The notes under the pieces: model-generated | Database searches by the model: none | What the model saw: only the letters and a program-made list of their open reading frames with translations | Told to the model about the DNA's origin: nothing | Program-made: the position numbers and the translations under genes | Shown here: positions 1 to 6,486 of the stretch, in pieces | Layout: each line of letters begins with the position of its first letter | Position numbering within the stretch: position 1 is the first letter of the stretch | NCBI GenBank assembly: GCA_946539945.1 | Contig: CAMNHX010000054.1 | Span: 1 to 8,119, forward strand | Reading direction: 5' to 3' | DNA: 8,119 nt | Origin: an uncultured Desulfobulbus sp. | GTDB taxonomy: Bacteria > Desulfobacterota > Desulfobulbia > Desulfobulbales > Desulfobulbaceae

Positions 1-58
1 TATTCATTACACTATTGTAAATACATTTTTTAGTTCGAGTAAACACCCCCTAAAAGTT

Positions 59-105
59 GCGCGGGAAGGCGCACACGTGGGGACAGTCCCTACGGCAAAT
101 GTGGG
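59..105. other. Two small hairpins upstream of the hydrolase operon
   Basis: Positions 59-74 read TGCGC-gggaag-GCGCA, a perfect 5-bp stem. It is followed by a second dyad in which GGGAC and GTCCC flank a single A, with CGT/ACG outside it (about 85-103). On the - strand the first hairpin is followed by ACTTTT, so it could be a weak terminator for a gene lying left of the window. On the + strand it would sit in the leader of the hydrolase operon. The first 55 bases are AT-rich and could hold a promoter, but I see no clean -35/-10 pair. The role is undetermined. Confidence 0.3.
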
Positions 106-159
106 TCCAGACTGTTTGCAATCTCCAGGAAATTTTTAACTTGACCAGGCAGGTTCTTC

Positions 160-1002
160 ATGGCGCAGGCAGACATTGACCGGGTGCTTTTCCGCCCGAC
201 ACGACACGACAAGACAGCAGCCCCGGAAGGGGCCTGTAACATCGATATTCCGCTTGCCGATGGCACGATTCTGGGAGCGCGGCTCTTCATCCACGCTGCT
301 GCCAGTCCCACGCTGCTCTTCTTTCACGGCAACTCCGAAACCGTAGCAGACCACGATGCCATTGGGCCTCGCTACACGGCAGAAGGGGTGAATTTTTTGG
401 TTCTGGATTACCGGGGCTTTGGCTGGAGTGGGGGGCATCCCTCCCTGTCCAGCTTTCTGCCCGATGCCCGAACCGCCTTCTGCTTTCTGCGCGACTGGCT
501 GAACCAGAACGGCTATACCGGGCCTCTGGCACTCATGGGCCGTTCTCTGGGCAGTGCCTGCGCCATTGACGTGGCCTTCAGCCACAGCGGTGAGTTCAAG
601 GCCCTGGTTCTGGAATCCGCCTTTGCGCAGGCCCTGCCTTTGGCGCAAGCTCTGGGGCTGGACCTGGAGGCCCTGGGACTGTCCGCCGCAGAGGACCCCT
701 TTGACAATGTGGGCAAAATTACCTGCATCGGCAAGCCCACACTGATTCTGCACGGCCAGTATGACCAGCTCATCGGTCTCTGGCAGGCGGAAAAGCTGCA
801 CGCAGAAAGCGGCGCAAAGACCAAGGAGTTGCAGGTTGTGCCCGGAGCGGATCACAACTCGCTGATCGAAAAGGGCGGACGCTACTACTTTTCCACCATC
901 GCAAATTTTGTGACCAGAGTCACCGGGTGCGCACCAAGCTGGCGTGAACGCCGTCGCGCCTTCAAGGCTGCGCAAAAGGCAGAACAAGAGCAGCAGTCAT
1001 GA
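160..1002 (+). CDS. Alpha/beta hydrolase (serine hydrolase, cytoplasmic)
   Basis: This is a 280-residue alpha/beta-hydrolase-fold protein, about the usual length for single-domain members. The oxyanion-side motif FFHGNSE lies at about residues 54-60. The nucleophile elbow GRSLGS (127-132) places the catalytic serine at 129. The acid is probably Asp202 in HGQYD, and the histidine His232 in GADHNS; all three are spaced as the family expects. [10 protein letters not shown] (83-92) is the typical strand/loop before the elbow. No signal peptide or membrane segment is seen, so it is probably cytosolic. The C-terminal tail is basic, then Gln/Glu-rich (from about residue 260). The substrate cannot be told from sequence; esterase, thioesterase and peptidase-like activities all occur in this group. 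The start has an AGG about 8 nt upstream. The stop overlaps the next start as ATGA, so it is the first gene of a coupled three-gene operon with a deaminase and an S4 protein. Confidence 0.9.
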   Translation: MAQADIDRVLFRPTRHDKTAAPEGACNIDIPLADGTILGARLFIHAAASPTLLFFHGNSETVADHDAIGPRYTAEGVNFLVLDYRGFGWSGGHPSLSSFLPDARTAFCFLRDWLNQNGYTGPLALMGRSLGSACAIDVAFSHSGEFKALVLESAFAQALPLAQALGLDLEALGLSAAEDPFDNVGKITCIGKPTLILHGQYDQLIGLWQAEKLHAESGAKTKELQVVPGADHNSLIEKGGRYYFSTIANFVTRVTGCAPSWRERRRAFKAAQKAEQEQQS

Positions 1003-1508
1003 CGCAAAAGCGCGACAGCGTCCTTTCCTGGGACGAGTACTTCATGGCCGTGGCCCTGCTCTCTGCCGGTCGGTCCAAGGACCCGAACACCCAGGTGGGG
1101 GCCTGCATGGCTGATCCCCACAATCGGCTGGTAGGTGTGGGCTACAACGGCTTTCCTCGCGGCTGTTCAGACGATGAACTCCCCTGGGCCAGAGAGGGCG
1201 CGTATCTGGACACCAAGTACCCCTATGTCTGCCACGCGGAAGTCAACGCCATTCTGAACGCCATCTCCCGTGACCTCACAGACTGCCGGATGTACGTGGC
1301 CCTGTTTCCATGCAACGAGTGTACCAAGATCATCATTCAGGCAGGCATCCGGGAAATCATCTACCTTTCCGACAAGTACGCGGATACGGATTCGGTGCGT
1401 GCTGCCAAGCTCATGCTGGACATGGCTGGAGTCAAATACCGGCAATTTGTACCCCAGCGCTCATCCATCCTGATAGACTTTACGCAAGCCACGCTAAAAG
1501 ATGCCTGA
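999..1508 (+). CDS. dCMP deaminase (cytidine/deoxycytidylate deaminase family)
   Basis: This 169-residue zinc-dependent deaminase probably converts dCMP to dUMP, feeding thymidylate synthesis in the cytosol. The zinc site is complete: CHAE at 78-81 (ligand His79, proton-shuttle Glu81) and PCNEC at 104-108 (ligands Cys105 and Cys108). KDPNTQVGA (28-36) and GYNGFPRG (48-55) are the N-terminal signatures that separate dCMP deaminases from cytidine or tRNA-adenosine deaminases, and the length fits. The ATG overlaps the hydrolase stop by 4 bp (ATGA) and has only a weak purine-rich stretch upstream, so translation is probably coupled. The reading frame runs 8 bp into the S4 gene downstream. A ComEB-type name is possible, but no competence context is seen. 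The family call is firm; dCMP as the substrate is inferred from the motifs. Confidence 0.93.
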   Translation: MTQKRDSVLSWDEYFMAVALLSAGRSKDPNTQVGACMADPHNRLVGVGYNGFPRGCSDDELPWAREGAYLDTKYPYVCHAEVNAILNAISRDLTDCRMYVALFPCNECTKIIIQAGIREIIYLSDKYADTDSVRAAKLMLDMAGVKYRQFVPQRSSILIDFTQATLKDA

Positions 1509-1725
1509 AATCCTTGCTGAAATCCATACCGCCTTTATTGAGCTTGACAAGCTCCTGAAGCGGGAAAGCGTGACTGCCACAGGCGGCGAGGCGCGTCTGC
1601 TGGTTGCCGCTGGAGAGGTTCGTGTGAACGGCGAAACCGAACTGCGCAAGAGACGCAAGCTCCATCCGGGCGATGTGGTGGAGACCAAGACAGCGCGACT
1701 CCTGGTTGTGGCTGCATCTTCCTGA
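1501..1725 (+). CDS. Small S4-domain RNA-binding protein (YbcJ/RlbA-like)
   Basis: This 74-residue protein is essentially a single S4 RNA-binding fold. [20 protein letters not shown] (12-31) forms the first helix and turn, [13 protein letters not shown] (33-45) is the diagnostic S4 loop-strand, and [15 protein letters not shown] (47-61) supplies basic residues plus the conserved PGDVV end. Such stand-alone S4 proteins bind structured RNA, probably rRNA or ribosomal subunits, but their exact role is poorly defined. The start lies 8 bp inside the deaminase gene in another frame and has no clear ribosome binding site, which fits translational coupling. It ends the operon. No strong intrinsic terminator follows directly; a hairpin inside the repeat element at 1855-1996 may serve. 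Alternative: part of a larger S4 family protein truncated here, though the length is normal for this group. Confidence 0.85.
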   Translation: MPEILAEIHTAFIELDKLLKRESVTATGGEARLLVAAGEVRVNGETELRKRRKLHPGDVVETKTARLLVVAASS

Positions 1726-1831
1726 TACGCTGCCGGGCCTGGTTTGCAGCCGTACAAGGGTTTCTCTGGGCTGTCTTGCTGAAGCAGGAACCCACAAAGT
1801 GATTCAAGAATGTTGTCCTGCCCTTGAACAC

Positions 1832-1856
1832 AAAACTCCCCTGCCCCAAGGCAGGG
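1832..1856 (-). terminator. Intrinsic terminator reading leftward, displaced by an insertion
   Basis: CCCTGCC (1839-1845) and GGCAGGG (1850-1856) form a 7-bp stem with a CCAA loop. On the - strand the hairpin is followed by GGAG and TTTT (plus-strand AAAA at 1832-1835). It would terminate transcription coming from the flavoprotein gene whose stop is at 2013. That gene now lies about 160 bp away because an element (1855-1996) appears to sit inside the original, longer 10-bp hairpin. Pairing is seen directly; function is inferred. Confidence 0.55.
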
Positions 1857-1996
1857 CAATGTCATAAACTTAAGGAATTTCGTTGAGTCCCGGTCTTGCG
1901 GCAAAACGGGAGTTCGGGGTATCTCCGGGGCAGACACGCGGGTCTGCCCCTATGCCTGATTTTTCAGCGTTTTTCGCTTAAGTTGATGACATTGCC
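1855..1996. mobile_element. MITE-like element with 20-bp terminal inverted repeats
   Basis: The ends GGCAATGTCATAAACTTAAG (1855-1874) and the reverse complement of 1977-1996 match at 19 of 20 positions. AAGGCAG occurs directly outside both ends (1848-1854 and 1997-2003), and the match extends to AAGGCAGGG if the outer GG is counted as target, giving a 7-9 bp target duplication. The roughly 140-bp interior has no ORF, so it looks like a non-autonomous, transposase-dependent miniature element or a deletion derivative of an insertion sequence. The ends resemble those of IS4-type elements from memory; this could not be checked here. The interior contains a 9-bp perfect hairpin at 1927-1950. The element lies between convergent genes and so disrupts no reading frame. 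Confidence 0.7.
1927..1965 (+). terminator. Hairpin inside the MITE-like element, possible operon terminator
   Basis: GGGGCAGAC (1927-1935) pairs perfectly with GTCTGCCCC (1942-1950) across a 6-nt loop. A T run (TTTTT, from about 1960) begins 9-10 nt beyond the stem and a second one lies near 1970-1974. The gap between stem and T run is too long for a classical intrinsic terminator. It is nevertheless the strongest hairpin downstream of the S4 gene on the + strand, so it may limit read-through into the convergent pair. It may equally be just an internal structure of the mobile element. Confidence 0.3.
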
Positions 1997-2012
1997 AAGG
2001 CAGGGGAGGATG

Positions 2013-2573
2013 TCAGTCCGCAAGAGCGGTCCCCAATTTGCGGGCCTCTTCCAGAACCGGTTTTCCGGCAACCGCGCCTGCCTCCAAAACACCGCCAGCC
2101 AGTACCCGGCCCAGATCCCGCCAGCCCAGAAAGCGCAAAAGACTCTCGTAGTAGTCCAAGGCTGGTTTCCAGTTGTCCAGCGTATCGCCTTCAGCGGCCA
2201 TGAGCAAAACGCAGTCCTTCTTCGGGTTGGCGTAGTTCGGGTCCAGTTCGGCCACGGCAAAGAGCCGGTCAAAAGCCGCCTTGAGCTGCGCGGAAAAGCT
2301 CCAGTAGTACAGGGGCGAGGCCAGAACCACGATGTCCGCCTCCCGGTAGGCCGGGTAGATTTGCAGCATGTCGTCCTTCTGCACGCAGGGGGCTTCCGGG
2401 TTTTTGCCACCTTTCATGCAGCCCAGGCAGCCGTGGATCTGCAGATGGCCCAGGTCAAAGCGTGTGACCCTGTGTCCAGCTGATCCCGCGCCCTCGGTAA
2501 AGGCGTCGCAGAGCATGGCCGTGTTGCCGTTTTTCCTCGGACTGCCGTTCAGTATGGTGATTTTCTTGCCCAT
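2013..2573 (-). CDS. NADPH-dependent FMN reductase / iron-sulfur flavoprotein-like
   Basis: This 186-residue flavodoxin-fold protein is expected to bind FMN and move electrons from NAD(P)H to a small acceptor in the cytosol. Residues 9-19 (NGSPRKNGNTA) form the FMN phosphate-binding loop. SPLYYWSFSAQLKAAFDR (86-103) is the second FMN-contact motif, where such proteins have SPxYxxxxxxxxKxxxDR. Cysteines at 49, 52 and 63 (CLGC...C) match the compact cysteine motif of iron-sulfur flavoproteins, although a [4Fe-4S] cluster would need a fourth ligand that is not obvious. GAGGAG lies 8 nt before the ATG. The gene starts 25 bp after the stop of the exported SnoaL-like gene in the same orientation, so the two probably form an operon. 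Quinone reductase, azoreductase-like or drug-modulator roles are all possible. Confidence 0.88.
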   Translation of the reverse strand: MGKKITILNGSPRKNGNTAMLCDAFTEGAGSAGHRVTRFDLGHLQIHGCLGCMKGGKNPEAPCVQKDDMLQIYPAYREADIVVLASPLYYWSFSAQLKAAFDRLFAVAELDPNYANPKKDCVLLMAAEGDTLDNWKPALDYYESLLRFLGWRDLGRVLAGGVLEAGAVAGKPVLEEARKLGTALAD

Positions 2574-2598
2574 TTCCTTGTCTCCTCTTGTCCCGGTT

Positions 2599-3048
2599 TC
2601 AGTGGGTGTGAAAGACCTTGGTAATGATTTTCCAGCCTTCCTTGTCCTTCAAAAGCAAAAACATATCGCTGTAGCGTGCGCCGTGCCACTTGTCAGACTC
2701 CACCCGTACACAGGCGATGGTTCCCGCAATGTCCACGGCAGTGATTTCCGCATTCAGTTCTTTGGCTTCAGGATGTTTGTCGATGAAGTTGAACAGGTCC
2801 TGGATGGGGCCGCCGCTGATCACGCCCTTTTCCACGCCGTAGATGATGGCGTCCTTGTGGAAGGCGGGTTGCATGATCTCGCTTTTCCCTTCCTTGCCGG
2901 ACTGGATGTACAGGCCCACGACCTGCCGGATGGCGGCGTAGTCGGCAGGTGACGCGGCAGGTGTTTCCGCCCGGGCCTGCGGTGCGAAACCTGTCGCAAG
3001 GATGGTGAGGCACAGGGTGCAGAACAGTTTTTTGTAATGTACATTCAT
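2599..3048 (-). CDS. Exported SnoaL/NTF2-like protein (putative lumazine-binding type)
   Basis: The 149-residue protein begins with a clear Sec signal peptide: MNVHYKK, a hydrophobic run to about residue 21, then QARA with cleavage likely after Ala27. The mature part is an NTF2-like cone fold. DYAAIRQVVGLYIQSGKEGK (36-55) is the first helix, FHKDAIIYG (63-71) the helix/strand turn, and the C-terminal strands carry W121, YSDMFLLLKDKEGWKIITKVFH (126-147), closely matching the PF12893-type pattern. No function is established for this group; they are thought to bind small ligands in the periplasm. The reading frame stays open well upstream (to 3408), but the start at 3048 is chosen for the signal peptide and a GAAGG 7 nt upstream. 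The FMN-reductase-like gene follows after 25 bp. Confidence 0.87.
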   Translation of the reverse strand: MNVHYKKLFCTLCLTILATGFAPQARAETPAASPADYAAIRQVVGLYIQSGKEGKSEIMQPAFHKDAIIYGVEKGVISGGPIQDLFNFIDKHPEAKELNAEITAVDIAGTIACVRVESDKWHGARYSDMFLLLKDKEGWKIITKVFHTH

Positions 3049-3113
3049 GATACTACCTTCGCAATGGAATGATGGAATATGGCTGTCAACATAGCCAGCC
3101 CGAATGTGGCGAT

Positions 3114-3141
3114 AAAATAACGAATGATAAAAAATATGCAA
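3114..3141 (-). promoter_or_regulatory. Candidate sigma-70 promoter for the exported-protein operon
   Basis: On the - strand, TTGCAT (3141-3136) and TATTTT (3119-3114) are separated by 16 nt, inside a strongly AT-rich block (about 3110-3250) that contrasts with the GC-rich surroundings. It would leave a 5' leader of roughly 60 nt before the ATG at 3048. Several other AT-rich hexamers nearby could serve as well, so the exact hexamers are uncertain. Confidence 0.3.
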
Positions 3142-3249
3142 AGGAAAAAATCGCCTGATTCCGACAAGAATACTCCGTTTCCATACAATTTTCCTGTGTT
3201 TTCCAGAAAATGGTGAAAGGTTAGAAAATATAACAGACAATACAGTATA

Positions 3250-3683
3250 TTCCTCACCGTCACAAACCTCGACGCCATGCCCGCGCCCCTGCATTCGCCA
3301 GAGGCTGGCATTGGAAGGTGAACCATGAAGGGTTTTTGCATCCGCAAAAGCCTTTGGCCCAAAAAAAGGACCTACCGGGAAGCTTTTGGGAGTTGCTTCC
3401 CCAATCATGGCGGCAAAGGCGAGCGACGCGATTGGGGCGGTAAGTGTGCATCCTGCAGATCAGGGAGAGACAAAGATGGGCAAACAAAGCCTTTGGGATG
3501 CGTAGCCCCTGCGAGCCGTCTTTTTGCATCCCCAGCTGGAAGCCCTCGCGGCAGCCTTGACGCCCCGCCTCTTCCCGGTCAAAGAAACTCTTTCCGGGTA
3601 GCCCGCCAGACAGTGGCGGCGCGTGTTTCAGCAGCTTTTGGGAGCGTTTTTTCCTGGCAGATATACCCCACTGTTATTTTAAG
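3250..3683. other. Gene-poor segment, open in several frames, no recognised gene
   Basis: I recognise no protein here. A + strand frame is open without a good start from about 3329 to a TAG at 3518-3520 (ending KMGKQSLWDA). Another + frame is open from ATG 3325 to 3735, and - strand frames are open through 3260-3529; none has family motifs or a convincing ribosome binding site. Structural features include a hairpin GCCAG-agg-CTGGC (3297-3309), a TTTTGC/GCAAAA dyad near 3335-3349, an 8-bp inverted repeat CCCCAATC/GATTGGGG (3399-3406 and 3430-3437), and a bulged hairpin CCCGG-AAAG/CTTT-CCGGG (3574-3598). It may be a decayed gene or part of a dispersed intergenic repeat family. Confidence 0.4.
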
Positions 3684-3788
3684 GCTAGAGCATTTCCGTT
3701 TTTACTTTCTTGTCACGCTGAACGGAGCGAAGTGACTTTTTAACGAAGTGGTGAAAGGAGTAAAAAGACAAAATAGAAACGCTCTAGC
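3684..3788. repeat. Palindromic repeat element with 13-bp terminal inverted repeats
   Basis: GCTAGAGCATTTC (3684-3696) and GAAACGCTCTAGC (3776-3788) are inverted repeats with one mismatch. Inside them TTTTTACT (3699-3706) and AGTAAAAA (3759-3766) pair again, offset by a right-side bulge. The centre carries the hairpin at 3712-3736. The whole 105-bp unit could fold into one long branched stem, and it contains no ORF. No clear target duplication flanks it. It looks like a dispersed intergenic repeat or a small mobile element; similar CTAGAGC-ended units are known as repeats in proteobacterial genomes, from memory. Confidence 0.6.
3712..3736 (+). repeat. REP-like hairpin, copy 1
   Basis: GTCAC (3712-3716) pairs with GTGAC (3732-3736), and GCT (3717-3719) pairs with AGC (3726-3728) around the core GCTGAACGGAGCGAAG. 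A T run (TTTTT, 3737-3741) follows directly, so on the + strand it also has the form of a terminator, although no gene ends just upstream. The core recurs inverted at 3833-3855. Confidence 0.5.
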
Positions 3789-3832
3789 GCCGAAGAATCG
3801 CTTCGCACAGCACGATAGGGGAGGTGGCAGAA

Positions 3833-3855
3833 GATGCTTTGCTCTGTTCAGCATC
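3833..3855 (-). repeat. REP-like hairpin, copy 2 (inverted)
   Basis: On the - strand this reads GATGCT, then GAACAGAGCAA, then AGCATC: a 6-bp perfect stem around the core GCTGAACAGAGCAAAG. It matches copy 1 (GCTGAACGGAGCGAAG) at 14 of 16 positions. The outer stem bases differ from copy 1 but remain paired. It lies about 80 bp beyond the symporter stop, where it could protect the 3' end of that transcript or help end it, but no T run follows on the - strand. Confidence 0.45.
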
Positions 3856-3928
3856 ACTTTCCATCGTAACGGTGAAAGTCTTCAGGAAAAACAGGAAAGA
3901 AGAGAGGGAAAATAAACACAAGAGAAAG

Positions 3929-5320
3929 TCAAACTATTCCTGCTATTTTTAGGAATAACAGTACCATAATCAACGGGCAAATATAACGGATCATGAAGGA
4001 AAATTGCCTTTTCAACCGGAAGTTCTCGCCATTGCGCTGCATCTCGTCAATAACCCACTGCGGCTTCAGAATCCATCCAACCAGCACGGCAGAGAGTAGC
4101 GCCACCAGCGGCATGAGTACATTGGTGCTGATGTAGTCCATCAGATCCAGCAATCGTGCAGTGGACCCGTTTGGCAGCTTCAGATCCATGTAAAAGAGGT
4201 TGTATCCCATACACACAATGCTGGCAGCCAACACATATACAGCAGTAAGCACAAGCGTCACCTTTTTTCGGGACGCGCCAAAGACTTCCATGCAGGAGGC
4301 GGTCAGAGTTTCCAAAATCGACACGCTGGAGGTCAGGGCGGCAAAGGTGGCAGTCAGAAAGAACAGCAGGGCAATCACCACCCCCATACTGCCCATGGCT
4401 GCAAAAACCTTGGGCAGGGACACAAACATCAAACCAGGACCAGAAGCCATGCCTTCCATGCCCTCATAGACAAAAATCGCGGGAATGATCATCAGTCCGG
4501 CCAACACGGAAACGCCGGTGTCAAACAGCCCGATGTGGCAGATGGAATGCGCCATGTTCACTTTGCCCCGCGCATAGGCCCCGTAGGTGATCATGATGCC
4601 CATGGCAATGCTCATGGAAAAAAAGAGCTGCATCATGGCGTCCAGAAGGATTTGCAAAAAACGGCTGAAGGTGAGTCCCTCAAAGTTGGGGATCAGATAG
4701 ACTTGCAATCCCTGCATCCCGGTGCGGGTAATGCCCTTGTCATCGGTGTAGCTCAAACCCAAGGAGTAGAGCGCCACGCCAATCACCACCAGAAGCAGGA
4801 CAGGCATGATGAATTTTGCAGATTTTTCAATCCCCTTGTTGATGCCCCTATAGACAATGAGCGAAGTCAGGCCCAAAAAGACCAGGGTGAAGAAGAGCGG
4901 TGCAATCGGGGCCTTGATAAAGTTGGAAAAGTAGCTGTCCTGTGCAGCAGCCTGACCCGCACCAAACAGATACACAACCATGTACTTCAAAATCCAGCCA
5001 CCGATGATCGGGTAATAGGTCATGATGATGGCTGGCACGAGAAAGGTCAGTACACCCAGAAAGCCCCAACCAGAGTGCGCAGTGGCATAGGCTTTGACCG
5101 GACTTTGCCGCGTCTTGCGGCCAATGCTGAGTTCTGCAGCCAGCATGGTGAAGCCAAAGGTGACCAAAAGAAACAGGTACAGCGCCAGAAAAAGTCCGCC
5201 GCCGTCCTTGGCAGCCAGATAGGGAAAGCGCCAGAGATTGCCCAGTCCCACGGCACTGCCTGCCGCAGCCAGCACAAAGCCCAGATGACCGGTAAAACGT
5301 CCTGTGGTTTTGGCTTCCAT
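3929..5320 (-). CDS. Sodium:neurotransmitter symporter (NSS/SNF family transporter)
   Basis: This 463-residue integral inner-membrane protein has about 11-12 hydrophobic segments, the normal size for bacterial NSS transporters of the LeuT fold. The TM1 signature AAGSAVGLGNLWRFPY (19-34) carries the unwound substrate/sodium-binding stretch. FSMSIAMGIMITYGAY (234-249) corresponds to the unwound TM6, and ALTSSVS (328-334) to the TM8 region that supplies a sodium ligand. It should import an amino acid or amine using the sodium gradient; the substrate (tryptophan, tyrosine, branched-chain or other) cannot be read from sequence. AGGAGG lies 4 nt before the ATG. It lies 75 bp downstream of nadA in the same orientation, with a strong terminator between them and no obvious room for its own promoter after that terminator. 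The last codons are AT-richer than the body. No canonical terminator follows. Confidence 0.93.
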   Translation of the reverse strand: MEAKTTGRFTGHLGFVLAAAGSAVGLGNLWRFPYLAAKDGGGLFLALYLFLLVTFGFTMLAAELSIGRKTRQSPVKAYATAHSGWGFLGVLTFLVPAIIMTYYPIIGGWILKYMVVYLFGAGQAAAQDSYFSNFIKAPIAPLFFTLVFLGLTSLIVYRGINKGIEKSAKFIMPVLLLVVIGVALYSLGLSYTDDKGITRTGMQGLQVYLIPNFEGLTFSRFLQILLDAMMQLFFSMSIAMGIMITYGAYARGKVNMAHSICHIGLFDTGVSVLAGLMIIPAIFVYEGMEGMASGPGLMFVSLPKVFAAMGSMGVVIALLFFLTATFAALTSSVSILETLTASCMEVFGASRKKVTLVLTAVYVLAASIVCMGYNLFYMDLKLPNGSTARLLDLMDYISTNVLMPLVALLSAVLVGWILKPQWVIDEMQRNGENFRLKRQFSFMIRYICPLIMVLLFLKIAGIV

Positions 5321-5339
5321 TCATCCTCCTCGAGTCTGC

Positions 5340-5372
5340 AAAAAAAAGGCGCTCCGCCGGGAGCGAAGCGCC
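5340..5372 (-). terminator. Strong intrinsic terminator after nadA
   Basis: On the - strand a 25-nt hairpin (5372-5348) forms a 10-bp stem, one G-T pair included, with loop TCCCG. It is followed at once by eight T (plus-strand A at 5340-5347), the textbook form. It begins 23 nt after the nadA stop. The T run ends only about 9 nt before the ribosome binding site of the downstream symporter gene. Confidence 0.9.
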
Positions 5373-5395
5373 CTGTCCGGTTGTTTCCCGCGCAA

Positions 5396-6424
5396 TCAAC
5401 GCGCCCTGGCGGCAAAGTCCAGCATCCGCTGAATGGGAATCCGCGCCCGGGCTGCCACTTCCGGCGCAACCCGGATTTCGTTGGCCCCGCTTTCCAATAC
5501 TGTAACCACCTTTTCCAAGGTGTTCATCTTCATCCAGGCACAAAAACCGTCCTGTTCCACAGAGGGTGCGGACAGAAAGCGTTTTTCCGGGGCAAGCTGG
5601 CGCATCTTGCTGAAAATGCCCGGTTCTGTGGCCACGATAAATTCCGGGTTCGGCATCTTTTCAGCAGCCCTGATCATGGCTGTGGTAGAACCCACCACAT
5701 CAGCCAGAGCCACTACCTCCTTGGAGGATTCAGGATGAACCAGAACCGCAGCCTCAGGGTGCTCTGCCTTCATCCGCTTGAGGGCTTCTGCGTCAAAGCT
5801 GGTGTGAACCACGCAGGAACCGGGCCAGAGCAGCATATCCGCGCCGCTCTCCCGCTGCACGTAGCCGCCCAGATGCTGGTCCGGTGCCCAGAGAATCTTC
5901 TTGCCCTGCGCTGCCAGATGCTGCACCACTGCCAGCGCAATGCCGGAAGTCACCATCCAGTCTGCCCGCGCCTTGACTGCAGCGCTGGTATTGGCATAGA
6001 CCACCACCGTATGGTCAGAATGCGCGTCACAGAAGGGCACAAACAGTTCTGCCGGGCAGTGTTCGTCCATAGAGCAGGTTGCCGCAGGATCAGGCATCAA
6101 AACCCGCTTTTCGTTGTTCAGAATCTTGGAGGTTTCGCCCATGAAGCGCACGCCTGCCACCACCAGCGTGGAGGCCGGATGGCTCATGCCAAAGCGGGCC
6201 ATTTCCAGGGAGTCTGCCACACAGCCGCCGCTTTCCTCGGCCAGTTCCTGCAAGGCGGCTTCAGTGTAGTAATGGGCAACCAGAACCGCGTTTTCCTGGC
6301 GCAGGAGGTCACGGATGCGCTCTTTCAGACGGGCTGTTTCTTCGGCTGTGCGCTGGGGAAAAACCGGCACAGGCGGCATCTGGCAGGAAGGTATCTGCAC
6401 CGGGGCAAGTTGGGCTGTGGTCAT
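5396..6424 (-). CDS. nadA: Quinolinate synthase A
   Basis: NadA condenses iminoaspartate with dihydroxyacetone phosphate to quinolinate, in de novo NAD synthesis in the cytosol, using a [4Fe-4S] cluster. The 342 residues closely follow the E. coli-type enzyme. VAHYYT (49-54) is the N-terminal substrate motif. [12 protein letters not shown] (91-102) and [20 protein letters not shown] (144-163) are family blocks. The three cluster cysteines are Cys117 (AATCSMD), Cys204 (PGSCVVH) and Cys295 (GFCAWMKMN). HPESS (230-234) and GSTTAM (245-250) line the active site. The Cys295 region lacks the extra cysteine-rich CxxCxxC insert of E. coli; one cysteine remains, enough for the cluster. The start at 6424 is in keeping with the family, although the upstream GAGAGAA is a weak ribosome binding site. 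No nadB or nadC lies within the window. It is divergent from ilvC and followed by a strong terminator. Confidence 0.97.
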   Translation of the reverse strand: MTTAQLAPVQIPSCQMPPVPVFPQRTAEETARLKERIRDLLRQENAVLVAHYYTEAALQELAEESGGCVADSLEMARFGMSHPASTLVVAGVRFMGETSKILNNEKRVLMPDPAATCSMDEHCPAELFVPFCDAHSDHTVVVYANTSAAVKARADWMVTSGIALAVVQHLAAQGKKILWAPDQHLGGYVQRESGADMLLWPGSCVVHTSFDAEALKRMKAEHPEAAVLVHPESSKEVVALADVVGSTTAMIRAAEKMPNPEFIVATEPGIFSKMRQLAPEKRFLSAPSVEQDGFCAWMKMNTLEKVVTVLESGANEIRVAPEVAARARIPIQRMLDFAARAR

Positions 6425-6486
6425 GATCGTTCTCTCAAGGGAAGAGGAAGAGCGGGGAGGCTATCCCGCCGTGTTGTCCGCACTTG

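Noticed and set aside
136..987. 283-codon - strand frame opposite the alpha/beta hydrolase
   Set aside because: Covers the hydrolase gene exactly, with no recognisable motifs; the + strand has a complete catalytic triad.
2599..3408. Long form (269 residues) of the exported protein
   Set aside because: The extra 120 N-terminal residues cross the AT-rich promoter block and have no family similarity. The internal start at 3048 has a ribosome binding site and a signal peptide.
3325..3735. 136-codon + strand frame in the gap between the exported protein and the symporter
   Set aside because: Runs into the palindromic repeat element, lacks family motifs and a good ribosome binding site; treated as non-coding.
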